This document shows, one piece after another, positions 51,764 to 62,837 of a stretch of 64,000 bases of DNA. A program made the translations under genes and the position numbers. The notes beneath the pieces were generated by a model. That model worked only from the letters and a program-made list of their open reading frames with translations, made no database searches and had not been told where the DNA came from. The number at the start of each line of letters is the position of its first letter. Position 1 is the stretch's first letter. This DNA comes from Acidithiobacillus sp. HP-2. GTDB lineage: Bacteria > Pseudomonadota > Gammaproteobacteria > Acidithiobacillales > Acidithiobacillaceae. Location: NCBI RefSeq assembly GCF_015100155.1, contig NZ_JACKZA010000011.1, positions 62,001-126,000 of the forward strand, in the 5' to 3' direction.

Positions 51764-52314
51764 CAACAATGCCCCTGTTGCCCAGCCTGGGTCAAAACGG
51801 CGGACCAGCAGCCTTTGGCCTGCAAAATCAGCTCACATAATTCCCGGACGGCCCCTCGGCCACCCTCATACTGGCTTTGCCAGTGAACCCGCCGGGTCAG
51901 TTCCGGATGGGCATCAGCCGGCGCAGTGGCCAGCCCGACGCGCTGTAAAATGGGCAAATCAATCAGATCGTCACCCATATAAGCAACCATGGCATCTTCA
52001 ATATTCAGCTCCAGCTTCAGCTCACTGTAAGCCAGATGTTTGTCCTTGCAGCCCTGAAAAAGATGTTTGATACCCAGGTCCCGGGCACGATGCGCCACTG
52101 CCGGGGAAAACCGTGCGGTAATAATGGCCAATTCCACGGCATGCGCCTGCAGCAGCTTGATCCCGTAACCATCGCGCACATGAAAGGCTTTGCTTTCGGT
52201 GCCGGCATCATCAAAATACAGCCGTCCGTCGGTCATCACTCCATCCACGTCCAGGATCAGCAGCCGGATTTGCGCAGCACTTTCCATCAGGGTTTCCGCT
52301 GCCAAACGCTTCAT
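51763..52314 (-). CDS. kdsC: 3-deoxy-D-manno-octulosonate 8-phosphate phosphatase
   Basis: The 183-residue HAD phosphatase has motif I 'LLILDVDGVMTDGRLYFDD' and motif III 'MGDDLIDLPILQRVGLATAPADAHPEL'. It removes phosphate from Kdo-8-P in the synthesis of the LPS inner core sugar. It overlaps kdsD (ATGA). Confidence 0.94.
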   Translation of the reverse strand: MKRLAAETLMESAAQIRLLILDVDGVMTDGRLYFDDAGTESKAFHVRDGYGIKLLQAHAVELAIITARFSPAVAHRARDLGIKHLFQGCKDKHLAYSELKLELNIEDAMVAYMGDDLIDLPILQRVGLATAPADAHPELTRRVHWQSQYEGGRGAVRELCELILQAKGCWSAVLTQAGQQGHC

Positions 52315-53294
52315 ACAATTCCGGCCCGAAGTAAATCATGCATATTCAAGGCGCCGACCAAGCGCTGATTGTCGTCCACAACCAGCAGCGCCCCCACCCG
52401 TTTGGCCTCCATCAGGGCTAAAGCCTCGGCCGCCAGTGCTTCAGCGCGGATGCTGCAGGGTTGGGCATGAGCCAGGGCAGACATGGGTTGCTCCCAGAGA
52501 TCCTGACGCTCGGCAAAAGCCCGCCGCAAATCTCCATCGGTGAAAATACCCAGTACCCGATCCTCGCCATCCACCACGGCGGTCATCCCCAAGCCTTTGC
52601 TGCTCATCTCCAGAACCGCATCACGCAGCATGGTTTTCAGGAGTACCTTTGGCAAAGCCTGGCCCTGGTGCATCACATCCTGAACCCGAAGCAACAGACG
52701 CTTGCCAAGGCTTCCACCAGGATGGGAAAGCGCAAAATCATCCGCCGAAAACCCGCGCGCCTGCAGCAAGGCCATGGCCAGGGCATCGCCCATGGCCAGA
52801 GTTGCCGTGGTGGACGCCGTAGGCGCAAGATTCAGAGGACAGGCTTCGCGCAGCACACTGCAATTGAGATGCACAGCGGCACTGCGCGCCAGGGTCGACT
52901 GGGGATTGCCGGTCATGGCGAGCAGTGGTACGGCCAGACGCTTGACCACCGGAAGAATGGCCAGCAATTCAGCCGTTTCACCCGAGTTGGAGAGCGCCAG
53001 AAGACAATCAGAGCGGGTCAGCATGCCCAGATCGCCATGACTGCCCTCAGCAGGGTGCAGAAATAAAGCCGGACTGCCCGTACTGGCCAGGGTCGCGGCA
53101 ATTTTTTTGCCGATGATGCCGGATTTGCCCATACCACTCACTACCACCCGGCCCGAACATTGGAGAAGTAACCCGCAAGCCTGGACAAAACTGTCGTCAA
53201 GACGTGCTTCCAATGCACTCACCGCTTCAGCCTCCAGACGCAAAACATCACGCCCGGTAGCCAACAGATTATCGACATCCATGCTTACTGCCAT
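52311..53294 (-). CDS. kdsD: Arabinose-5-phosphate isomerase
   Basis: The 327-residue protein has a SIS domain ('VVVSGMGKSGIIGKKIAATLASTGSPALFLHPAEGSHGDLGML', 'LALSNSGETAELLAIL') and two CBS domains near 205-327. It converts ribulose-5-P to arabinose-5-P for Kdo. Three starts are possible (GTG 53306, ATG 53294, ATG 53282); 53294 is a compromise with no strong ribosome site. Confidence 0.93.
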   Translation of the reverse strand: MAVSMDVDNLLATGRDVLRLEAEAVSALEARLDDSFVQACGLLLQCSGRVVVSGMGKSGIIGKKIAATLASTGSPALFLHPAEGSHGDLGMLTRSDCLLALSNSGETAELLAILPVVKRLAVPLLAMTGNPQSTLARSAAVHLNCSVLREACPLNLAPTASTTATLAMGDALAMALLQARGFSADDFALSHPGGSLGKRLLLRVQDVMHQGQALPKVLLKTMLRDAVLEMSSKGLGMTAVVDGEDRVLGIFTDGDLRRAFAERQDLWEQPMSALAHAQPCSIRAEALAAEALALMEAKRVGALLVVDDNQRLVGALNMHDLLRAGIV

Positions 53295-53306
53295 TCTGAC
53301 AAACAC

Positions 53307-53585
53307 TTAATCTGCACGATCACCGTCCTGTTCCTGAATGGCTTCATAGACTGCATGACATTGGGGATGTGCCGCCATGACCTTGTCAATATCCGCAAAT
53401 GAAGTCTGGCGCAGCAAGGTCCAGCAACGCATATTTTCTGCAGCCAGACTTTTTGGATGATGCGCATACCAGTTGCTGCTGTCCTTGGGCGTATTACCGA
53501 CAAGTTCTTGCCCCCGCGCCCACCACAACAGCAGGGCAAAAAGTGCTAGCGCACCAATAATGACCAACGTATATACAATTTTCAT
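53307..53585 (-). CDS. Small membrane-anchored protein of unknown function
   Basis: This 92-residue protein has one N-terminal helix (about 4-24, 'TLVIIGALALFALLLWWARG') and a soluble tail. The tail has 'NWYAHHPKSLAAENMRCWTL' and 'HPQCHAVYEA', with two cysteines spaced 24 residues apart. This W/Y-hP...C...hPxCxxA pattern faintly resembles EexN/KikA-like entry-exclusion lipoproteins, but no lipobox is present. It lies between kdsD and another small gene on the same strand. The function is unknown. Confidence 0.55.
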   Translation of the reverse strand: MKIVYTLVIIGALALFALLLWWARGQELVGNTPKDSSNWYAHHPKSLAAENMRCWTLLRQTSFADIDKVMAAHPQCHAVYEAIQEQDGDRAD

Positions 53586-53612
53586 AAATTCTGCTGGATG
53601 ACCTGGGTCAAG

Positions 53613-54047
53613 TTAAACTTCTTCGTGATATTGCTGATTCAACAATTGTACCAGTTTCCCTTCGCGCTCAGTAATATCCACCATCAGGCGGTCGCTGAAA
53701 TCCTGCCAGAATGATTGCAGACGGGCGAGATCTTCTCCTTCAGCAAACTGACCCATCAATTCTCCGACCTTTTCAATGACTTCACGAAGTTGCAAACTGG
53801 TACTCAGGGCATTTTTAATTTGTTCGCGAGGATGAGGTATCCAGCTCCGGTCACTGACGTAAGAGCGCAAACGCTCACCATATTCCAGAACCCGTTTGCG
53901 CAACTTGCCGCCAAGCCCGATTTGCTGACTGCGTAAATCCCCCCAGACAGCGAGTTCCATCAAATCAACCCAGTCTTTCCGCCAGCGTTTTCGGAGTTCG
54001 ACAGACACCGATATCGCGTCCTGAACAGCTACCAGGTCAAATTCCAT
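53613..54047 (-). CDS. Helical protein of unknown function
   Basis: The 144-residue protein is soluble, mostly helical and rich in charged residues, with no signal or known motif. It overlaps the 3' end of murU by 11 bp and shares its strand, so it may be cotranscribed with amgK-murU. I do not recognise it. Confidence 0.6.
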   Translation of the reverse strand: MEFDLVAVQDAISVSVELRKRWRKDWVDLMELAVWGDLRSQQIGLGGKLRKRVLEYGERLRSYVSDRSWIPHPREQIKNALSTSLQLREVIEKVGELMGQFAEGEDLARLQSFWQDFSDRLMVDITEREGKLVQLLNQQYHEEV

Positions 54048-54714
54048 CTTGCCGTACCCTGCATATTTCCTGCGCCACTAGCCATCGCTCCGGCGTACCT
54101 ACATCGGTCCATATTCCCTGATACAGGGTCCCCTCCACCTCACCCGCTGCAATCCAGTGTCGCAACCAGGGTGCCAAGGGTGCCGACTGTTCCGGGTAGC
54201 CCCGCAACAGCGCCGGATCAATGCGGGCAATTCCTGCATAAGTATGACGTTCTTCGCCCTGCAACGCCACCATCCCCGCATTCAGGGCAAAGTCTCCTGC
54301 GGGATGATGGGGTGGATTGGGAACCAGGACCAAACATACAGAAGCCAAAGCCGCCTGCAGCAGAGAATCCCAGGGGAAGTCCGTACAAATATCTCCGTTG
54401 ACCAGCAAAAATGGGGCATCTCCCAGTTGTGGCAAGGCCCGAATCAAAGCGCCGCCCGTCTCCAGGCGACCCGACCTTTCGTCACTATAGAAAATGCGTA
54501 GCCCCTGCCATTGATGACCCAACCTTTCCACAATCAGGTCGCCCAGATGACCAATATTGATGATAACCTCGCGGACGCCAGCAGCGGCCAGGGATTCCAG
54601 ATGCCGCACGATGAGCGGTTTACCCCCGACCTCCAGTAAAGGCTTGGGAAGATGGTCCGTGTAGGGACGTAAGCGCTCACCCCGCCCGGCTGCGAGAATC
54701 ATCGCCCGGGTCAT
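54037..54714 (-). CDS. murU: MurNAc-1-phosphate uridylyltransferase
   Basis: The 225-residue nucleotidyltransferase begins 'AMILAAGRGERLRPYTDHLPKPLLEVGGKPLIVRHLESL', the G-x-G-x-R-L-x-P-x-T/K-P-L pattern, with 'NGDICTDFPWDSLL' as the metal-site Asp region. Size and pairing with AmgK identify MurU, which makes UDP-MurNAc from MurNAc-1-P. Its start overlaps the amgK stop (ATGA). Confidence 0.88.
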   Translation of the reverse strand: MTRAMILAAGRGERLRPYTDHLPKPLLEVGGKPLIVRHLESLAAAGVREVIINIGHLGDLIVERLGHQWQGLRIFYSDERSGRLETGGALIRALPQLGDAPFLLVNGDICTDFPWDSLLQAALASVCLVLVPNPPHHPAGDFALNAGMVALQGEERHTYAGIARIDPALLRGYPEQSAPLAPWLRHWIAAGEVEGTLYQGIWTDVGTPERWLVAQEICRVRQDGI

Positions 54715-55733
54715 CGCGCCAGCCAGGCCGAGAACTGCGGGAAAAATATTTGCAGATGCGCATCGCTGGCTAAGGCATCCAGTACATATTTGCGAAATTG
54801 CGGCAGCAAATCCAGATAACCCGACTTGCCATCACGATAGGCCAAGCGGCAAAAAATACCCAGAATCTTGATGTTGCGTTGCAATGCCATCCATTCGACA
54901 CTGCGCACAAAGGACGCCTGCGGCAATGCCGCCCTGCCAGTTTTGCTGAGTCTGCCCTGAAAATCCAGAATCCATTGGTGCCGGCGGGCAGAGCCCCAAT
55001 CCCAGTAACGATCCCAAAGCAAGGAGGCCAGATCATAGGTCCAGGGGCCGGTCACAGCGTCCTGAAAATCAATCATCACCAAGCGCCGGGGATCAGGCTG
55101 CAGCATGAGATTGCGGGCGTGGAAATCCCGATGGACCCATACCTGAGGCTGATTGAGGGCATTATCCTGCAACAGTGCAAAAAGCCTTTGCAAGTTCTGC
55201 TGCGCTTCTTCATCCGGCGTCACCCCCAGATGCCTGAGCAAATACCAGTCATGAAATAAAGCCAGCTCTTCGCCCAGACGTTGCCTTGAAAAAAACGGTA
55301 GCCGAGGTCGCGCATCATCCTTTCTGCCCGCGCTTTGCAGGGCAACAATGAGATCCAGCGACTGCTGCATCCAGAACTCCGTTTCCGTGCCTGTATCCAG
55401 AATGGCCTTGAGATCCATAGTTCCCAGATCTTCAAGGAGCACAAATCCCGGCTGCAACTGCGCTGCCAGAATTTTTGGCACGGGCAGCCCCGCACTTTGC
55501 CAGCGCTGCTGAACCCGTAGAAAGGGCAAAATATCCTCAGGTGGTGGCGCATCCATGAACAGCCGCTGGTCCGGCAAACGCCAGTAATGCCGGCCACTGG
55601 CATCACCGGGAATGGCCTGGGATTGTCCAGCATCCACGCCCCTGGCCTGCAGCCAGGCTGCTGCATCTGGCGATATTTGTCCGGCCGAAACAGCGGGCGT
55701 CAAAATTTTTCTGGTGTTTAGAGATTGCGACAT
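54711..55733 (-). CDS. amgK: N-acetylmuramate/N-acetylglucosamine kinase AmgK (APH fold)
   Basis: The 340-residue protein is an aminoglycoside phosphotransferase-fold kinase: 'GDASGRHYWRL', 'VLLEDLGTMDLKAIL', catalytic 'WVHRDFHARNLML' and 'VMIDFQDAVTGPWTYDLASLLWDRYWDW'. Neighbouring murU and opposite lptD is its usual place. It phosphorylates MurNAc at C1 so that recycled sugar enters UDP-MurNAc without the MurA step. It is divergent from lptD with only 29 bp between starts. Confidence 0.88.
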   Translation of the reverse strand: MSQSLNTRKILTPAVSAGQISPDAAAWLQARGVDAGQSQAIPGDASGRHYWRLPDQRLFMDAPPPEDILPFLRVQQRWQSAGLPVPKILAAQLQPGFVLLEDLGTMDLKAILDTGTETEFWMQQSLDLIVALQSAGRKDDARPRLPFFSRQRLGEELALFHDWYLLRHLGVTPDEEAQQNLQRLFALLQDNALNQPQVWVHRDFHARNLMLQPDPRRLVMIDFQDAVTGPWTYDLASLLWDRYWDWGSARRHQWILDFQGRLSKTGRAALPQASFVRSVEWMALQRNIKILGIFCRLAYRDGKSGYLDLLPQFRKYVLDALASDAHLQIFFPQFSAWLAR

Positions 55734-55762
55734 AAAAGCATTTTGTGCGATTTTAGGCGCCT

Positions 55763-57958
55763 ATGAAAAGCCCTCTTCAGCAGGTTCGCAAATTTCGACA
55801 CGGAAAATCTCTTCCGTCCGGGCACGTTGCTTCTCCACGTCGCCGCATTTGCCTGGCCCTGCTGGCAGCATTGCTATACCCCGGCCTCGCCTGGGCTACG
55901 ACTGTGGAAAAGCCGGTGACCCTGTATGCCGATCAAGTCAACGGAATGGGCAGTGGGCACTGGACGGCCAAGGGTAATGTCGAAGTACTTTATGGAGATC
56001 GGCGGGTTTACGCCGATACGGTGCATTACGACCAGGCCAAAGATGAAATTCTGGCTGATGGCCACGTGCGGATGGTGAGCCCCGGCATGGTCACAGCAGC
56101 CCCCCAGGCAACCATTCATCTCAAGGCCAACGAGGGGATAGTCGTACACCCCCGTTATCTGCTCGAAGCCGAGCAGGGACATGGTCATGCAGAAAGTGGT
56201 CGCGAGTTGAGCAAGGGTCACTATCAGCTCAATGAGGCTTGCTACACAACCTGCCACGGCAAGGTACCCGCCTGGCAACTGTGGAGCAGTCAGATCGACC
56301 TCAATCAGAACGACAACTATGTGACGACCAAAAATACTACGCTGAATGTATCCGGCCTTCCGGTATTCTGGATGCCCTATTTCAGTTTTCCGCTCAAGCG
56401 CCACTCCGGTTTTCTGGCCCCGGGCGTAGGTAGTTCCACCGTCAACGGCTTTTATCTGGGCATACCCTACTATTTCGACATTTCCCGCAACCTGGACGAC
56501 ACCTTTACCCTGAATTACTTCTCTCGGCGTGGTGTCATGCTGCAAAATGAATTTCGTTATCTCGAACCGAACTACAGCGGCAAGCTTTTTCTGGATTTGT
56601 TACCTTCGGACCAACTGACCCATAAAAATGTCTGGGCATTATCCTGGCAGCACAACCAGAATCTCGGCGATGGCTTCAGTTTCAACGTCAATTACAATCG
56701 TGTCAGTTACAAAAACTTTCTTTCCGATTTTGGCGGCACCGCAGGTTTCGGCAGCAGTTTTATTGGCGGTATTGGTAACGCCCCTTACATTACTTCGACT
56801 GGCGGCATTTATTACAACAATGCCCACATCAGTGCCGGTGCCGAATTACAGGGTTACCAGGAACTCGCGCCGGACAGCAGCGCGCCTTATGCCCAGTTGC
56901 CGCGCATTTATGCGGATGGCTACTGGCGGGTGGGACGCAGCGGCTACTTCAATTGGCATAGCAGCTTCAATTATTTTTCTGCTTCCACCGGACCCATTGG
57001 TCAGCGCCTGGATCTGACCCCCACTCTGGGATGGCGCTTCAGCCGGGGTTGGGGCTTCCTCGAACCCCAGGCTCGCCTCTACTACAGCCATTATCAAATT
57101 CAACGCAATACGCCTTATGCGCGCGCCATAAACCGCACCCTCCCCGCCCTGAGCCTGAAGGGTGGACTGAATTTTGTCCGCTATGGCAGCAATGGCAGCA
57201 CGGCGCTCCTGCAACCGATTTTCAAATATACCTACATTCCCTTACAGGCCCAGAATGAAATTCCCAATTTTGACGCCAGCACGCCTTACCTGGATTTTCC
57301 CGGCATTTTTAGCGACAACGTACTGTATACCGGCAGCGACCGGATAAATGCTGCCAATCAAATTGCCTATGGGCTACGTGGTACCTGGCTGACCCCCATG
57401 GGCCGTCAGCTCTGGGAAGCAGCCGCCGGACAAATTCGCTATTTCAATCACGAACAGATCAATCTGGCTGGTGATATTGTTCCGCAGGCCACACAGTCCA
57501 ATTATTTTTTCGAGGGACAATACGCCCCAATTGCCGACATGAACCTGCTCGCCAGCACCCAGGTCAACCCGCAGCATGGTCAGCTCGACCGCCTCAATCT
57601 GCGCGCCCAATGGCTGCCGGGACCCCAGCGGGTGATCAACCTCGATTACCGCTTTACCCGGGATTTCGTCGACCAAACCGGTGTTTCCGGTGCCTGGCCG
57701 GTGTTCCGGAACTGGCAGTTACTGGGGAGCTATCAGTATGATGTTACCGACAGCAAGCCTCTGGAGGAGCTGGTGGGGATCGGCTATGATGGTGGCTGCT
57801 GGGCAGCGCACATGATGGTATATCATCAGATTCTGCTTGGCGGGCAGTCCAATAATGCTGTTTATTTCGAGATCGTGTTGCGCGGCCTAACCAGCCTGGG
57901 CAATGCCTCAACCGGTTTGCTCAGCCAGTATGTGCCGGGCGCCAGTATGGAGTTTTGA
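55763..57958 (+). CDS. lptD: LPS-assembly outer-membrane protein LptD
   Basis: The 731-residue protein has a signal peptide (cleavage near residue 48, ...AWAT) and an OstA-like N-domain with C-x3-C ('ACYTTCHGKVPAWQLWSSQIDLN'). A large barrel follows ('FSFPLKRHSGFLAPGVGSSTVNGFYLGIPYYFDIS' is a family mark), with a late Cys in 'GGCWAAHMM'. The disulfide pairing thus has one late Cys where E. coli has two. It inserts LPS into the outer leaflet. It overlaps surA by 4 bp. Confidence 0.93.
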   Translation: MKSPLQQVRKFRHGKSLPSGHVASPRRRICLALLAALLYPGLAWATTVEKPVTLYADQVNGMGSGHWTAKGNVEVLYGDRRVYADTVHYDQAKDEILADGHVRMVSPGMVTAAPQATIHLKANEGIVVHPRYLLEAEQGHGHAESGRELSKGHYQLNEACYTTCHGKVPAWQLWSSQIDLNQNDNYVTTKNTTLNVSGLPVFWMPYFSFPLKRHSGFLAPGVGSSTVNGFYLGIPYYFDISRNLDDTFTLNYFSRRGVMLQNEFRYLEPNYSGKLFLDLLPSDQLTHKNVWALSWQHNQNLGDGFSFNVNYNRVSYKNFLSDFGGTAGFGSSFIGGIGNAPYITSTGGIYYNNAHISAGAELQGYQELAPDSSAPYAQLPRIYADGYWRVGRSGYFNWHSSFNYFSASTGPIGQRLDLTPTLGWRFSRGWGFLEPQARLYYSHYQIQRNTPYARAINRTLPALSLKGGLNFVRYGSNGSTALLQPIFKYTYIPLQAQNEIPNFDASTPYLDFPGIFSDNVLYTGSDRINAANQIAYGLRGTWLTPMGRQLWEAAAGQIRYFNHEQINLAGDIVPQATQSNYFFEGQYAPIADMNLLASTQVNPQHGQLDRLNLRAQWLPGPQRVINLDYRFTRDFVDQTGVSGAWPVFRNWQLLGSYQYDVTDSKPLEELVGIGYDGGCWAAHMMVYHQILLGGQSNNAVYFEIVLRGLTSLGNASTGLLSQYVPGASMEF

Positions 57959-59397
57959 TGTCCTGCAAACGTCGTCCACTTGTTATTGCCCTGAGCCTAC
58001 TGCTTGGAATCCTGCCCGTTGCGGGCTGGGCCAGCACGCCTTTCCTGAACCGGGATACCCTCCTGGCCCAGGCACCAGCGCCTGCTGTTGATTCTGCACC
58101 AGCAACGCATACTTATTCGGAAGACTCCGCACTGGCACCCATGAATGCGCCAATGCCCAGCAACGCGGTGAACCTGGATAAAATCGTAGCCATCGTCAAC
58201 GACAATATCATCACCTCCATGCAACTGGAGCAACGCGTCAGCGCGGTGCGCGCCCATCTCCAGCAGAGTGATCCCAATGCCATGCCTGCGGATGACATTT
58301 TGCGCCGTCAGGTGCTGCAACAGATGATTTTGCAGGATATCGAATTACAAATGGCGCAACGCGCCAACATCAAAGTGGACAAAGGCATGCTGGATCAGGC
58401 CGTCAACAACCTGGCCCAGGCCAACCACATGACCGCTGACCAGTTACGTCAGGCATTGAGCAGTCAGGGACAATCCTGGGAAACCTTCACCAACGATCTC
58501 AAGGATCGCATTATTGTTGACCGACTCATGCAGCAGGAAGTGGAAAGCCGCGTCCATGTGGGTCCTGACGAAGTCAAAACCTTCGCTCATCAACTCAAGG
58601 ACATGGGCGGAGTCAGCTTCAACCTGCAGCAGATATTCATCCCCATGCCCAACAACCCGACCCCCAACGCCATCAGCGCAGCCCGCCAACAGGCCACCGA
58701 GGTCCGGAATCACCTGATTGCCGGGGAAGACTTTTCACGTCTCGCAGCGCAGGTCAGCAGTGGTCGCGATGCCCTGCAGGGCGGCCGGATAGGCTGGGTG
58801 AAAGCCGGAGAGCTCCCCCCCTCGGTGTCTCAGGCCCTCATGTCTCTGAAAACCGGGGATATCAGCCAGGTCATCGCCGGACCCACCGGTTTCCACATTT
58901 TCAAGATCCTCGACAAAAAAGACGAACAACCCACCATCACTGAAGTCAAGGCAGCAGCCATCGTGCTCCGCGCTGGCAGTAGCCTGCAACTTCAGGAAGC
59001 AGAAGATCGCGCCCAGGATATTCAGACCGCCCTTCAGAATGGCAGCCGCTTCTCGGAACTGGCGCGGAACTACAGTCAGGATCCCAACACCGCTGCAAAA
59101 GGTGGAGAAATGGGCTGGATTACCCCGGGACAGCTGCCAGACACCCTCGAACGGACTTTGCTCACCTTGCAGCCCGGTGCCGTCAGCAGTCCCATTCGTG
59201 AAGGCGATGCGATTTACATCCTGCAGTCCCAGGGCCAGCGCCAGCAGCCCGTGGAAGAAAAACAGATCATGGCAGCAGCACGCATGCAGCTCTTTAACCG
59301 GATTGTCCGCGAGCGCATGGACGAATGGCAACATCGGATTCGCGACAGTGCCTATGTAGAAATTCTGGAACCCAATCTACGCGGCAACGATGCCTGA
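57955..59397 (+). CDS. surA: Periplasmic chaperone/isomerase SurA
   Basis: The 480-residue protein has a signal peptide, an N-terminal SurA domain ('VNLDKIVAIVNDNIITSMQLEQRVSAVRAHLQ') and two parvulin domains, about 215-320 ('GGRIGWVKAGELPPSVSQALMSL') and 330-430 ('KGGEMGWITPGQLPDTLERTLLTL'). A low-complexity stretch (residues 30-60) precedes the core. It folds outer-membrane proteins, including LptD, the adjacent gene. The C-terminus overlaps the ABC permease start by 8 bp. Confidence 0.93.
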   Translation: MMSCKRRPLVIALSLLLGILPVAGWASTPFLNRDTLLAQAPAPAVDSAPATHTYSEDSALAPMNAPMPSNAVNLDKIVAIVNDNIITSMQLEQRVSAVRAHLQQSDPNAMPADDILRRQVLQQMILQDIELQMAQRANIKVDKGMLDQAVNNLAQANHMTADQLRQALSSQGQSWETFTNDLKDRIIVDRLMQQEVESRVHVGPDEVKTFAHQLKDMGGVSFNLQQIFIPMPNNPTPNAISAARQQATEVRNHLIAGEDFSRLAAQVSSGRDALQGGRIGWVKAGELPPSVSQALMSLKTGDISQVIAGPTGFHIFKILDKKDEQPTITEVKAAAIVLRAGSSLQLQEAEDRAQDIQTALQNGSRFSELARNYSQDPNTAAKGGEMGWITPGQLPDTLERTLLTLQPGAVSSPIREGDAIYILQSQGQRQQPVEEKQIMAAARMQLFNRIVRERMDEWQHRIRDSAYVEILEPNLRGNDA

Positions 59398-60208
59398 AAT
59401 TCTGCATAGTACCCCGGCAACTGTCGCGAGCGTCAACCGGATTCAAGGCAGTCTGGCCCCAGCCTGGACCCTGTTTTACAAGGAAACCCTGCGTTTCGGT
59501 AAAGTCTGGTTGCAAACCATTGCCGCCCCGCTGATTACCACCATTCTCTATCTGGTGGTTTTCGGGCATGCTCTGGGCAGTCATATCACTGTGTATCCGG
59601 GCGTCAGTTATACGGCTTTCATTGTGCCCGGGTTGATGATGATGTCTGTGCTCCAAAATGCCTTCGCGAACAGCTCTTCCAGCCTGATTCAATCCAAGGT
59701 GACCGGAAATATTGTGTTTGTGCTGCTCAGCCCGCTCACGCCCACGGAAATTTTTACGGCCATGGTCGCCGCTTCGGTGTTCCGGGGTATTTTAGTGGGA
59801 CTGGCCATTTTTGCCCTGGCGTTACTGTATCTGCACATTCCCGTGCTGCATCCCTTCTGGATTCTGGTTTTCGCCATCCTTGGTGCCAGCGGCATGGGTA
59901 GTCTGGGTTTGATAGCGGGCCTCTGGGCCGAAAAATTCGATCAGATCGCCGGTTTCCAGAATTTTGTCATCATGCCCCTGACTTTTCTGGCCGGTGTATT
60001 TTACTCGGTGCAATCCCTGCCGGGTATCTGGCGGCAGATTTCCCTGATTAACCCCTTTTTCTACATCATTGATGGTTTTCGCTACGGTTTTTTTGCCGAT
60101 TCGGATGTCAGCGTCTGGGCCAGCCTGGGGGTCAGCCTGGCTTTTGCAATCATCACCGGCTTTTTTGCCTGGCGCCTGCTTGATCGGGGTTACAAGCTGC
60201 GCCAGTAA
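59390..60208 (+). CDS. ABC-2 type transporter permease (YadH-like)
   Basis: The 272-residue membrane protein has six helices and the ABC-2 pattern 'TLFYKETLRFGKVWLQTIAAPLITTILYLVVFGHALG', 'YTAFIVPGLMMMSVLQNAFANSSSSLIQSKVTGNIVFVLLSPL' and 'LTFLAGVFYSVQSLPGIWRQISLINPFFYIIDGFRYGFF'. No ATPase gene is next to it. The orphan ATPase at 27070-27990 is the likely partner. It precedes ibaG-grxD-murA. Confidence 0.88.
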   Translation: MPEILHSTPATVASVNRIQGSLAPAWTLFYKETLRFGKVWLQTIAAPLITTILYLVVFGHALGSHITVYPGVSYTAFIVPGLMMMSVLQNAFANSSSSLIQSKVTGNIVFVLLSPLTPTEIFTAMVAASVFRGILVGLAIFALALLYLHIPVLHPFWILVFAILGASGMGSLGLIAGLWAEKFDQIAGFQNFVIMPLTFLAGVFYSVQSLPGIWRQISLINPFFYIIDGFRYGFFADSDVSVWASLGVSLAFAIITGFFAWRLLDRGYKLRQ

Positions 60209-60274
60209 TACAGCACGCCATGCGAAAATAGCCACTTTGAAAAGGGGATCACAAATCTCCTGTTATGGGATACA

Positions 60275-60538
60275 ATGTTCCACATGAACGCCAACATGAT
60301 CAAATCACTTATTCAGCAAGAACTCCCGGATGCCCTGGTAGAAGTACAGGGAGACGACGGTGCCCATTTTGAAGCACTGGTCATCTCGGCTACTTTTACC
60401 GGTTTGTCCCCTGTCAAACAACACCAGCGGGTTTATGCCGCTCTGGGTGAACGCATGCGTGAAGAAATTCATGCGCTTTCCCTGCGAACCCTCACCCCTG
60501 AACAGGCCGAGCAGATCCGTCATCCTGCCCAGCACTGA
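60275..60538 (+). CDS. ibaG: BolA-family protein IbaG
   Basis: The 87-residue protein has the BolA fold: 'DALVEVQGDDGAHFEALVISATFTGLSPVKQHQRVYAALGERM' and the conserved helix-strand 'IHALSLRTLTPEQ', close to IbaG/YrbA of gammaproteobacteria. BolA proteins work with CGFS glutaredoxins in Fe-S and stress handling; a CGFS glutaredoxin follows directly. The start may be 60275 or 60284. TTGAAA and TGTTAT with 18 bp between (about 60237-60266) form a possible promoter upstream. Confidence 0.92.
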   Translation: MFHMNANMIKSLIQQELPDALVEVQGDDGAHFEALVISATFTGLSPVKQHQRVYAALGERMREEIHALSLRTLTPEQAEQIRHPAQH

Positions 60539-60572
60539 AACCATCCACGCCTGACACGTCACGAGGATTACC

Positions 60573-62833
<2,261 letters not shown>

Positions 62834-62837
<4 letters not shown>

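Noticed and set aside
53307-53585. Entry-exclusion (EexN) lipoprotein indicating a conjugative element
   Set aside because: There is no lipobox, no conjugation gene nearby, and both flanks are conserved core genes; the resemblance is only a short cysteine pattern.
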